This document shows positions 45,270-55,784 of a stretch of DNA of 64,000 nucleotides, in pieces. The position numbers and the translations under genes are program-made. Under the pieces are notes generated by a model. The model worked only from the letters and a program-made list of their open reading frames with translations, made no database searches and was not told the origin of the DNA. This stretch comes from Asterias amurensis (lineage: Eukaryota; Echinodermata; Asteroidea; Forcipulatida; Asteriidae), in contig NC_092665.1 of NCBI RefSeq assembly GCF_032118995.1, positions 2,144,001 to 2,208,000 of the forward strand. Reading direction: 5' to 3'. Position 1 is the first letter of the stretch; every line of letters starts with the position of its first letter.

Positions 45270-46838
45270 GTAAGAAAAAAGAATTCCACTGTTCAATGTT
45301 GATAACTTTTTCTCCGCTCTCATACATGTACCTCCGCCATATTCATTAGAAGAATAGAATAATTTGCAAGCCGGAGAAGAAGGATAGACACTATCTATGA
45401 TTCTATGAACGGTCTGCTCTGTCAGTGGTGTCTGTGCTGTGCTCTGGTTTATTGCCCCATGGTGGTCTTCCTCCATGGTAGTACTACTACTACTGTGTAT
45501 ATAGGCACTTGCTTGGAAATGTCTTGCGACACAGCGACTGAACAAGTCAAGTTAATGTTTTATAGGGGAAACCAAGTTCTCCCATAAGCCATGTGGAGCT
45601 GTGGTGGACATGATACTGTAGTCTTAGTTTTGGTATTTAAAGTTTATGGATAATTTTCTGCACTTCGCCAACAATTTTTACGCCCAAAATTAGCTCCAAT
45701 TCCACACTGCATTTTTTCCTACCGTAGAAGAAGGGTTCCGCATATATATACTTCAAGAGAGATTGGTTTCATAAATCCTCAGGTGTAAAAAAAAAATAAT
45801 GAATAAGTGAGTACGTAATGGTGGCGAGGTCGTAAAATTTGTGTATGACTCATGAGGTAACCAAACAAGTCCCACACCCTCTCTGTCCCAGGGTATAGAA
45901 TTTCTCATCGTTCTGGGGGAATTCCCCTTTTCTCAGGCACATTTTGTGCAATAACACATTTACCTATAATAAATAGGAGGTTCGTCAGTCTGGGTAAAGT
46001 GCAAGTAAGTGTACAACAATGGAATGAAAAATGTGAACAAAATAACCACACCTCAAATTGAAAGTTGGTAAAACTGATGTCAGCATTTAAAACATGGCCC
46101 TGATTGAATGTTAAGATAAAAAGTTTCCTTGTAACTTCTAAAGCGCTTGCAACTTGACCTATGTTATGTTTTTTCTAAAACAACTTATAAACTTTTATAT
46201 TTTACCACTTTCCAACATGAGGGTTTATAACTTGATGAGTCGAACAAGGTTAGTATAATTCATGGTAACGGGTTTGAAATATTAACAAATAACTCAAAAT
46301 TCAAGAACTTAAAAATAAAAATAAAATTACAAAATAAAATTATTTTCCTACCTACCTACCTGGAATTTTTTAGGGCCGTTACCGTAAACACAACATTTAT
46401 TTTGTTTGGCCTAAGCCATTGGACCCTTTCGGTACAGAAAAAAAAAAAAAAGTTCACAGATTTACAAATAATTTACAGGGTTTACAAAAGGTAATGGTGA
46501 AAGACTTCTCTTGAAATATTAGTCCATTAAATGCTGTACTTTTTGAGAAAACAATATAAATTCTCGTTAGCGAGAATTACAGATTTGTTATAAACACATG
46601 TCATGACACGGCGAAACGCGCAAAAACAGGAGTGGGTTTTCCCGTTATTTTCTCCCGACTCCGATGTCCGATTGAGCCTAAATTTCCACAGGATTGTTAT
46701 TTTATATATAAGTTGTGATACACGAAGTGTGGGACTTGGACAATACTGTTTACCGAAAGTGTATAATGGCTTTAACCGCTCGGCCACGACACTCACATTA
46801 TATAACCTCTCTAAAACAAAAATTATTGTTTATTTCAG
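45270..46838. other. Presumed OAS-D leader intron; holds a diverged MITE fragment
   Basis: 46660-46765 ('gtccgattgagcctaaattt', 'ggattgttattttatat') is an old right arm of the AAAGGCAGTGGACACT family. The rest is AT-rich with no coding signal. Confidence 0.4.
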
Positions 46839-46852
46839 TTAAAGCTCTAAGC

Positions 46853-49800
46853 ATGGGATCGACCGACTTGGGCAAGAAGGCGATGAAGGTATACAGACGT
46901 CTTTCCAAGCAGGAGCCATGGTGTTTTCATCCTAGCTTCCTGGAATCATGGTACAATGAAAACATCAAAGATGGATCCAAAGCTTATCGGGGTCTCTGTA
47001 CATCCGCAGCCAACTACTTGGAATTTGAACTAACCCTTTCCTTGTCGTCTATTGATGAAATAGTCGTGGTAGGTTTACTGAGCGCAATATAGTTGTTGTT
47101 TTGTTTTGCTCTGGTCATTAAGGTCTTGGTCTGAGACCATGAGGTCTTGGTCTTGGCTTCTTAAGGCTCGGCCTTTGAGGCTTTAATTGGTCTCAGACTT
47201 TTAGGTCTTTGTCTCGGACATTAGGTTTTTGGTCTCAGAATTTAAGGGTTTGGTCTCAGACATTGAGGTCTTTGTCACGGACATTGAGGTCTTGGTCTCA
47301 GACATTAAGGTCTTTGTCTCAGGCATTGAGGCTTTTATCTAAGACATTAGGTTTTGGGTCTCGAAATTTGAGGTTTTGGTCTCAGACATTGAGGTGTTGG
47401 TCTCTGCCAATGAGGTCTTGGTTTTGGACACTGAGGTCTTGGTCTCAGACATTGAGGTCTTGGTTTTGGACATTGAGGTCTTGGTCTCGGCCAATGAGGT
47501 CTTGGTTTTGGACACTGAGGTCTTAGTCTCAGATGTTGAAGTTTTGATCTCAGATATTGTGGTCCTAGTCTCGGCCAATGAGGTCTTGGTCTCGGGACAT
47601 TGATGTCTTGGTCTCGGACATTGATGTCTTGGTCTCAGATGTTGAGGTCTTGGTCTCGGACATTGAGGTCTTGGTCTCGGATGTTGATGTCTTGGCCTCG
47701 GGACATTGATGTCTTGGTCTCAGACATTGAGGTCTTGGTCTCGGCCAATAAGGTCTTGGTTTTGGACACTGAGGTCTTAGTCTCGGACATTGAGGTCTTG
47801 GTCTCAGACATTAAGGTCTTAGTCTCGGGCATTGAGGCTTTTATCTAAGACATAAGGTTTTGGGTCTCGAAATTTGAGGTTTTGGTCTCAGACATTGAGG
47901 TGTTGGTCTCCGCCAATGAGGTCTTGGTTTTGGACACTGAGGTCTTGGTCTCGGACATTGAGGTCTTGGTTTTGGACATTGAGGTCTTGGTCTCGGCCAA
48001 TGAGGTCTTGGTTTTGGACACTGAGGTCTTAGTCTCAGATGTTGAAGTTTTGGTCTCAGATATTGTGGTCTTAGTCTCGGCCAATGAGGTCTTGGTCTCG
48101 GGACATTGATGTCTTGGTCTCGGACATTGATGTCTTGGTCTCAGATGTTGAGGTCTTGGTCTCGGACATTGAGGTCTTGGTCTTGGATGTTGAGGTCTTG
48201 GTCTCTGACATTGATGTCTTGGTCTCGGGACATTGATGTCTTGGTCTCGGACATTGAGGTTTTGGTCTCGGCCAATGAGGTCTTGGTTTTGGACACTGAG
48301 GTCTTAGTCTTGGCCAGTGAGGTCTTGGTCTCAGACATTGATGTCTTGGTCTCAGACATTTAAGTCTTGGTCTCGGATGTTGAGCTCTTGGTCTTGGACA
48401 TTGATGTCTTGGTCTCATACATTTAAGTCTTGGTCTCGGATGTTGAGGTCTTGGTCTCAGACATTGAGGTCTTGGTCTCAGACATTGAGGTCTTGGTCTC
48501 AGACATTGGGGTCTTGGTCTCTGACTTTTAGGTTATAGTCTTGGACTTTAGGCCTTGGTTTTTGACTGTGAGGTCCTTGTCTCAGACATTGATGTTTTAA
48601 CTCTAAATGGATGGTTGTACCATCAATTTACAACATACTTCAATCTGGTTATCACACCATAATATGCAAAGTGCAAACATTACTTCTCTTTATGTATTTA
48701 TTTGACATTATAGGGTGGGTCACTCGGCAAAGGCACCTTTGTAAAAGACCAGTCTGACATAGACCTATTCGTGTTCATGAACTGGGATTCTATCGACACA
48801 ATCGGGGCAATGAGGTACAAGATGCAGCTTAAGAAAGGTCAGAGGGATGTAGAGGACATCCTTGAGGGAATAGATGGCGTTACCGGAGTCCGAAGTGATG
48901 ATTTTGTCGTCCATTTCAATCTTGAGTACGATAACTTGGATGTCAGGGTTGATCTGCTCCTAACGGCTGACAACTCTCACGATGGAGGTAAGTTCTTGTT
49001 TCTTCAACCTTTTCAATTTTTTCAAGAAGACATTTTGTCCACTCTCTTGGAAAGTAAACTTAAAATGAGAACATCGGTAATGAACATGTTTCTCTAATTG
49101 ATAAAACAACAATAAAGAACATCTGTGTTAGGGTAAAACTTGGTAATCCTTTGTGCGCTTCTACTTTCTCAAGGTGATCCTTTGTGCGCTTCTACTTGCT
49201 CAAGGTGATCCTTGGTGCAGTCTACTTGCTCAAGGTGATCTTTGGTGCGTTCTACTTGCTCAAGGTGATCCTTGGTGCAGTCTACTTGCTCAAGGTGATC
49301 CTTGGTGCGTTCTACTTGCTCAAGGTGATCCTTGGTGCGTTCTACTTGCTCAAGGTGATCCTTGGTGCGCTTCTACTTGCTCAAGGTGATCCTTGGTGCA
49401 GTCTACTTGCTCAAGGTGATCCTTGGTGCGTTCTACTTGCTCAAGTTGATCCTTGGTGCAGTCTACTTGCTCAAGGTGATCCTTGGTGCGCTTCTACTTG
49501 CTCAAGGTGATCCTTGGTGCAGTCTACTTGCTCAAGGTGATCCTTGGTGCAGTCTACTTGCTCAAGGTGATCCTTGGTGCAGTCTACTTGCTCAAGGTGA
49601 TCCTTGGTGCGTTCTTATTTCCCAATGTGATCCTTGGTGCGTTCTTATTTCCCAAGGTGACCCTTGGTGTGTTCTTATTTCCCGAGGTGATCCTTGGTGT
49701 GTTCTTCTTTCCCAAGGTGATCCTTGGTGCGTTCTTATTTCCCAAGGTGATCCTTGGTGCGTTCTTATTTCCCAAGGTGATCCTTGGTGTGTTCTATTTT

Positions 49801-51308
49801 CCCTAAATAATTTTGACGCTCTCTCCGCAGATAAGGAAGATATGATGGAAGCAATAATGCGGAAAAGCGAAAAGAATCGAGAGTACTACTCTGCCTGTCT
49901 TGTCAAACAACGGCAACTCTTCATCAAGAGCCAGCCTAGCTACATTAAGGAGCTCATCCGACTGGTGAAGACATGGGCCCATGCAGCTCTCCCAAGACAA
50001 CTCAAGAAGTCTTACTTTCTTGAGCTGTTGACTGTTCATTTGTGGGAGGAGGCACAAGAGCCTGCACGATTTGACAAAGCCCAGGGGTTGAAGAACGTCC
50101 TGCAGAGGTTGGCTGACCTCCGTAGTATACAGATTGTATACTGGTGTGATGAAGAAGATGTAGATGAAGTTTTAAGTCGGCTTAATATGAAAATGTGAGT
50201 TATACATACTATGTCATGCTGCCACCATCTCGGTCGTGTGTTCCCTGAATCAAACAACAGTAATAAATGCTAAAACAAAAGGGAACCAGACTGTTTTTCC
50301 TTCCAGCCTCGGTTGGGTTCATACAGTTATATAATAGAACTAGAGGGCGCACTGGGCTAGTAACGTGGCCCTGCGGGCGGCCATTTTTAAGTTGAAAAGA
50401 CAACAAAGCATGTATTTAGCATACACACCAGCGTGTAGGCCTACTTCACTATTCAACGCGAGTACGATGTTCATCTTACTAAATGTGTGTGTCTCCTTGT
50501 GGTCCCGCCGCGTTTGTGCCAGAGCATCACTAGTGCGCCCTCTAGTTCTTATAATATAACTCTATGGTTGGGTATACATTAAGAATGTCAAGAAAATCAA
50601 GATGGCCGCACCATGGATAAAGGTCTAGGAATGCGAGACGACAGTTCTGAAAGTAAATTGTGCAAGGGAGTAGCCTCTTGCTCTTTATGGATGACGAGAC
50701 AGATCCTTTAACGAAATAAGTCCTTTGTGGGTTGTCTTAGCCAAGCGGATAAGAGCATCAGACTCAAGTTCTGGTAGTAAAGTCATTGGGATGTTGGTCC
50801 AAATCCTGGTCGTGATACTTTTTTGTGTGCTTTAGCAGGACACTTAACCAAAAGCTTCTCTCCACCCAAGGGTAAAATGGGCACATGTGAGGCAGAGATG
50901 GTTTATGTGAATGATTAGATTAGAGCGGGGTAACTCGCAGCATCGGCCAGGTAGCTGAGATGGTTTACGGAGTTAAATATAATATGGCTCAGTGACCAGG
51001 GGTTATAATGTCAGAAGCGCTTTGATAGGCCTTTGGGCTGTGATAAAGCACTATATAAAAATTGATTATCATCATTATTTGAATTTTCATTGCATTTACA
51101 AACTTTTCACTTGGCTTTTAAAAATTACCCAGACGACTCTCTCTTCCACAGTCCCATTATTCTGGATCCAACGAACCCAACGAACAACGTCTGCAAGTTT
51201 CTTGAAAATGAGAACATCAGGAAAACGATTTCTGGCGCTGCCCGAGCAACACTTTGGACGACACTTTGCAAAGATGTTACCGTTTACGAAGGCTGGAGCT
51301 CCCATTAA
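46853..51308 (+). CDS. OAS-D: 2'-5'-oligoadenylate synthetase-like, most diverged copy, triad intact
   Basis: Exons 46853-47068, 48714-48987, 49831-50194, 51152-51308; phases 0, 1, 2 as in the other three; 336 residues. Catalytic motifs are GGSLGKGTFVKDQSDIDLFV and LDVRVDLLLTAD, so all three Asp are kept. The helical domain (ELIRLVKTWAHAAL, YFLELLTVHLWEEAQ) and PIILDPTNPTNNV follow. Exon 1 ends IVV rather than the VVK that precedes GGS in the other copies. It lies outside the tandem duplication, so it is an older paralogue. Introns 1 and 2 are expanded by minisatellites of 21 and 30 bp; intron 3 holds a MITE and a SINE. A splice acceptor 15 nt upstream of the ATG implies a 5' leader exon. Likely role: 2'-5' oligoadenylate synthesis. 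Confidence 0.91.
47105..48600. repeat. 21-bp minisatellite in OAS-D intron 1 with 506-bp higher-order repeat
   Basis: The unit 'gaggtcttggtctcggacat' + 't' (21 bp, 7 codons) varies by a few bases. Blocks starting near 47339 and 47845 are near copies of each other, 506 bp apart. Since 21 is a multiple of three, long open frames appear on both strands (EVLVSDI on plus, SETKTSM on minus). They are shadows of the repeat. Confidence 0.9.
49145..49805. repeat. 30-bp minisatellite in OAS-D intron 2
   Basis: The unit 'tctacttgctcaaggtgatc' + 'cttggtgcag' recurs about 22 times. From 49612 a variant 'tcttatttcccaaggtgatc' takes over, so the array has two sub-families. It ends about 25 bp before exon 3 of OAS-D. 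Confidence 0.9.
50326..50571. repeat. MITE with AACTAGAGGGCGCACT ends in OAS-D intron 3
   Basis: Left 'agttatataatagaactaga' + 'gggcgcactggg' is inverted as 'agtgcgccctctagttctta' + 'taatataactctatgg'. Sister of 6430-6725. Confidence 0.75.
50735..51080 (+). repeat. tRNA-derived SINE in OAS-D intron 3
   Basis: The head 'cttagccaagcggataagag' aligns with the SINE at 15815-16168. The body 'ctctccacccaagggtaaa' and the tail 'agcgctttgatagg...aaagcactatataaaa' with (atc/att)n are the same family. Confidence 0.75.
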
Positions 51309-52300
51309 ACAGGAACCCATAAATGTGTCCAAAAATCAGAAAATCTGAAAATTTGATTTTTGTTCACAGTTCTTGAGACACTTTCAGAACGTTTCAGCAC
51401 CAAACAAGTAAGGGTTTCACAGTCAAATTTAGCATGGCCTACAAATCAAGATTTATCTTTTTTTAGTTCATAAAGTGCCAATTATTTTTTTGTCGATTTA
51501 ATTACATAGCTCTTGTCTAGGTGCCAAACACAATCAGCAATCTGTTTACATGTACTGGTAAGTTAAGCATTTTCACAAACTGGTAGATCTCATGCTTTTG
51601 TACACAGTGCTATGCGTGCAATTTGTGTTGTATATTTTCCCACATTTTTACGTAGTGACGCATGCGGGTTGAGGAACTATTAACTTGCCAAAATAGATGC
51701 AAAATAGCTAAAACATATAATTACAGGTTTTTATGACTGAAGAAGTCGGCTTTTTATTAAACAAACAAAAAAGGAACACAAAAATCAAATAGTTTGAAAC
51801 AGATTGTTTGAAAAAAAGTTTTATTTATTTCACAAAAATTATATTTGATTGTGGTTTTGTAATTTAGTGTTTATTTGTTGTACTTCAGTGTTGGCAACAG
51901 TTGTTTACTATTTATTTTATTGTTTGAGTGTTGGCTACAAAAGAGCCATAACATAAAATAAAAAACACATTTTAGTGTTTGATGTAACTGTTTGCTAGGT
52001 ACCACGATCATAGACTTGAGACCAAGTCTAATCACTGCCTAGTGGATGACCATGAGATTTGTAAGGGGTACAAGCATGTTGTAAAGTTAAGTCTTTTAGA
52101 AAATTTGCACGCTACATTTTAAATGCTATTAAAGAATCGGCATTCAGCAAATTATGACATTTAATTCAATATTAATTTTGGTTTTACCTTTACACTGATA
52201 TGTGTTTATGACATTATTTTGATGTAGCTATTAAGCAAAAAAAATAGTAATACCAGCCGATTTCCTACCTTCGGCACAGATCATGTACTTAAAAAGCAGG
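51309..52300. other. OAS-D 3' flank, no gene seen
   Basis: AT-rich; AATAAA near 51955. 'agacttgagaccaagtct' at 52012-52029 is a lone hairpin motif of the 9748-type element. Confidence 0.45.
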
Positions 52301-52301
52301 G

Positions 52302-52505
52302 CCAAATTTCATAGAGCTGCTTATAATAAAACACAAAATCAAGCTAAGCAAATCAAAATTATGCTAATCATAATAAGGTTACCAGCTTAATTAAATATGG
52401 TGTCACACATAGAATTTGTGACTGGTATTCTGCTCATACTACTGCTAAGCAGGGATTTTTTAAGCAGTATTTTCTGCTTAACCAGCTCTTTGAAATTGGG
52501 CTCGG
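52302..52505. repeat. Diverged palindromic element (AAATTTCATAGAGCTGCTTA type)
   Basis: Left 'caaatttcatagagctgctt' faces right 'aaccagctctttgaaattgg', and internal 'ctgctaagcagg' fits. Distantly like the element at 15418-15670. Confidence 0.5.
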
Positions 52506-53190
52506 GACAGGGGTTTTTTTTTTCAGAAAAAAAAGTCTCCCAAATTCCAAACTCTCTTCCTTGGCAGTAGAATCGTAGAAAAGGTTAGTTATCAAAGAGC
52601 AAATCTACACACCAAAATCAATACAGATGGTAATGCTACATACAAAATAATAAACAAAGAGTATAATAAACAAAGAGTAAACTGTGTGTCTGGGTAAAAT
52701 AAGATGCCATAATATTATAGTGTTATTATCACATTGAGTAAAAATTTGGCAGCTGTGTTTAGCAGTTATTTTTATGTCAAGGTGTTCAAACCGGATCTGT
52801 TACCTTTTAGAAAAAAAAACAGCTGTTTTCCTTTATGTTTTATTACTTAATATAGTAATATTGTCAGTTATAAGAGTTTGGAGAAAAGCCAGTTTACTTT
52901 CTGTTGTATTTATATAAAATGTCTGGCATGCATACAACTTTCTTACTGTAAAAGAAAAGGAACTTCCAAAATTTTTACTTTTGAACAGTATTTTTCCATG
53001 GCATTAATAAAAAAAAAAATAAAATAAAGAAGAAAGATTCGAATCAGCTGAAAATCGCCCAAAATTTGTCCTACTGTTTGAAATTTTCTTTGCATTTCAA
53101 TTTGGATCTGCCCCAACCCCCACCCAACCACAGGGACGATATAATTATTGCTCTGCTTATCATGAAATGATGTGCCGTACTAGTACTAAC
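52506..53190. other. Intergenic, no gene seen
   Basis: AT-rich unique sequence. The minus-strand open frame at 52943-53131 has no recognisable domain. Confidence 0.45.
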
Positions 53191-53194
53191 AGTT

Positions 53195-53300
53195 ATGCCA
53201 ATTTAAGGCTCTGCTTACCGCGAAGTTCTGTGCTTATGCCGGGCTCGGTAAGCACAACATTTTGCGGTAAGCAGGGAGCCGAATTAAATTGGACCCTGTA
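53195..53300. repeat. Short copy of the GGCTCTGCTTACCGC palindrome
   Basis: 'ttaaggctctgcttaccgcg' and 'gcggtaagcagggagccgaa' are inverted. Related to 15418-15670, with the centre deleted. Confidence 0.6.
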
Positions 53301-53591
53301 CTTCCATGCTCTAGTCAGCAATCAAAAGTTATGCATACAACTTTTACAAGGGCACATCACTTTCATAAAGCCTGCAATGTATAAAAAGAACAACTTCCTA
53401 TGGCACAGAAAAGCAAGTATTGCTAAACAGACAGAGGTTACTAGCTGTGACTGGTGCCCCACTCAATTTCTGCTTACCTAAGAAACTTATTAAGCAGCTT
53501 TATGAAAGGCTTGCGTCTGTAATAAGCACGTGCGTTTGTTTATGAAGTGCGCCCTCCATAGTTCAATCTGTTGACGGGGATATTAATTTGA

Positions 53592-53747
53592 CATAGACCT
53601 TATCGCAAATACCAATGCGCAAGCGCAGACTGTTGAATGAGGTGCATTGTGGGATATATATGAATCAAATTTGTAATCAGCTAGACCACAATGCACCTAA
53701 TTCCAAGCTTTACGCGCGCGCCCCAGTATTTGCGAAAAGGTCTATGA
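53592..53747. mobile_element. MITE with CATAGACCTTATCGCAAATAC ends
   Basis: Left 'catagaccttatcgcaaata' and right 'tatttgcgaaaaggtctatg' are inverted. Inner 'aggtgcattgtggg' and 'accacaatgcacct' also pair. Confidence 0.75.
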
Positions 53748-54247
53748 CGACGCACCGCCCCCCCCCCCCCGACCGCCCCGACTTAAAAATCCATCAAATG
53801 AACGTCTTATAAATGTTTTTACAGAAAGTTTGTGAGTAAAAATGTGGAGAGAGGGAGATCTAGTAAAACAAATAGGGGATAAGGGGTAAACTATGGTGTT
53901 GCATCTCACACGAAAGTAAAAATAAAACACCCACCCTAAGAATTCCCTTCTCTAGAAAGTTTCTTGCACTTTGCGGACCTATGATCTTCAGATTAAAAAC
54001 TCAAATAACGTTTTTATCTCCTCAAATATCTAGAAAATTTATGATAAGGAGTAGAATAAACTTTTGTTAAGTTTCTGAAAATCTAGAAAAATGTACACTT
54101 GTGTTATATTATTTCAGTCCTGAGTTAATTTCCTTTCTGATGAAGCCCCGCCCACCCGTGTCAAACAATCGCACAAAATAAATGAATAAGTAAAAATGGA
54201 GTGCGCCCTCCCTAGTAACAGTTTAGGTAGTGTCAACAATAATCAAG

Positions 54248-55585
54248 ATGGCGTTGGAAACACACGTGGATGTGTCACTTAAAACAACAGACAAAATGTA
54301 TGTTAAGACCATAGATTTCCTATCAAATAAAGGCTTTCGAATCCCGGAGTATCAAGCCACACCCTCAAGGTAAGTTGTCATAATAACTGCAAGAATTATA
54401 CTTGTTTTTACCATGTTTGTTTACCAAAATAATTTCCCTCTGCTGTTCACTCGCCACACTCGACTCGCGTTCTCCGATCACTGATTCAGCTCAGTCACTG
54501 TGGGGAGTCTGGCAGTAGTGTCACTGTGTAACTCTGAACGTTATCACTCGAGAAGTTTTGTTTGCATTTTTCTCAGACGCCGCCAGGACGAAGAAGAGAA
54601 GGAAAGTCCTACATGTCAATCACTACGAACGGTAGTCACGCGCAATATATAAATTATAAACACTTTCAATCAACAAAAGGAAAACCTTAAATTCACTTGC
54701 TGTCACGGACTCACTTTCACTGTCAGTGTATGTTACCGAAGAAAGTAACACACAGAAGTGGACTTTACTGAGGACCAGCAAAGATAAACTGTTCTATATG
54801 GTGTTTTTCTTTCATTATTCTTGTGTAACTTCGATTTAAAGGCAGTGGACACTATTGGTAATTGTCAAAGACTAGTCTTCACAGTATTTGTATCTCAACA
54901 TATGCATAAAATAACAAACCTGTGAAAATTTGAGCTCAATTGGTCATCGAAGTTGCGAGATAATAATGTAAGAAAAAAACACCCTTGTCACAATAAGTTG
55001 TGTGCGTTTAGATGGTTGATTTCGAGACCTCAAGTTCTAAATCTGAGGTATCGAAATCAAATTCGTGGAAAATTGCTTCTTTCTCGAAAACTATGGCACT
55101 TCAGAAGGAGTCGTTTCTCACAACGTTTTATACCATCAACCTCTCCCCATTACTCGTCACCAAGAAAGGTTTTATGCTAATAATTATTTTGAGTAATTAC
55201 CAATAGTGTCCACTGCCTTTAAATCGATGACCAATTGGGACAAAATTTTCACTGGTTTGTTGCATTTTATGCATTGTTCAGATACACCAAGTAGGAATAC
55301 TGGTCTTTGACAATGTGTCCAACATTATGGACCAACATCAAACACTTCCCCCCTCTGTATACTCCTTTGAATCTAAGCTGTGTCCCATATATCCCTCTTT
55401 CTTTCTTTTTTAGTTTATCTGGATCTATTCCATTTTTATTTACTCTCTTTACAATCTTTACTCTTACTGGTTCATTACGATGAAGTATAAATAAAATTGC
55501 AAAATTTTTGTTCTTTTATATTTGTGTTGTAGATCACTTGAGATTGTAAGGACAAGCTTCTATCTGAAAGAAGCAACAGCTTGAC
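54248..55585 (+). CDS. Unrecognised short gene: coding exon 1 plus candidate exon 2
   Basis: I do not recognise this protein. Exon 1 is 54248-54369: ATG in a 'caagatggcg' (YY1-like) context, 40 codons + 2 bases, donor 'aag|gtaagt', starting MALETHVDVSLKTTDKMYVK and containing TIDFLSNKGFRIPEY. The next plausible acceptor is 'ttgtag' before 55533. Joined in phase it adds SLEIVRTSFYLKEATA and a stop (55583-55585), giving 57 residues with no signal peptide or membrane segment. The segment at 55533 has two homologues at 60199 and 61037; joining exon 1 to the latter instead would give TLKMMTSLGMKDAPA and a stop. Either a small protein with alternative ends, or a coding first exon of a gene continuing right of the window. 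The intron contains a nested MITE. Confidence 0.45.
54765..55318. repeat. Outer copy of the AAAGGCAGTGGACACT MITE, split by an inner copy of the same family
   Basis: 'gtgtttttctttcattattc' + 'ttgtgtaacttcgat' at the left and 'tcgatgaccaattgggaca' to 'ggtctttgacaa' at the right are contiguous family sequence. The inner copy lies between. Confidence 0.65.
54836..55222. repeat. AAAGGCAGTGGACACT-family MITE, inner, full length
   Basis: 'ttaaaggcagtggacactat' to 'atagtgtccactgcctttaa'. The flanking 'tcgat' is repeated on both sides (left ends ...acttcgat, right starts atcgatgacc), which suggests a short target duplication. Confidence 0.8.
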
Positions 55586-55674
55586 TGAAGAGAGCCCATT
55601 TAAGATGCAGCGTCATCATGAATTCAAATCCAACATCTTCTCACTGCCTCGAGCTACTTCAGTTCATTTAAAAG
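55533..55674 (+). other. Exon-like segment, copy 1 of 3
   Basis: Preceded by 'tttgtgttgtag', followed by 'aaaag|gtatgt'. Contains 'caacagcttgactgaagaga' and 'gcagcgtcatcatgaattca'. Homologous to 60199-60366 and 61037-61195, with splice-like borders in corresponding places. Confidence 0.5.
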
Positions 55675-55784
55675 GTATGTACGCATATCAAACCCTTTTG
55701 TCAAGTATTCTCATCCATGTTACGCCTCTCTACTTAAATTTTGGTCTTGTATTTTTATATAAAAATAAACCAATTTGTAATTTA

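Noticed and set aside
48071-48418. Arg/Pro-rich minus-strand frame resembling a basic protein
   Set aside because: Same minisatellite read in another frame.
47209-48538. Long repetitive open frames on both strands
   Set aside because: Products of a 21-bp minisatellite whose period is a multiple of three; no start context or conserved residues.
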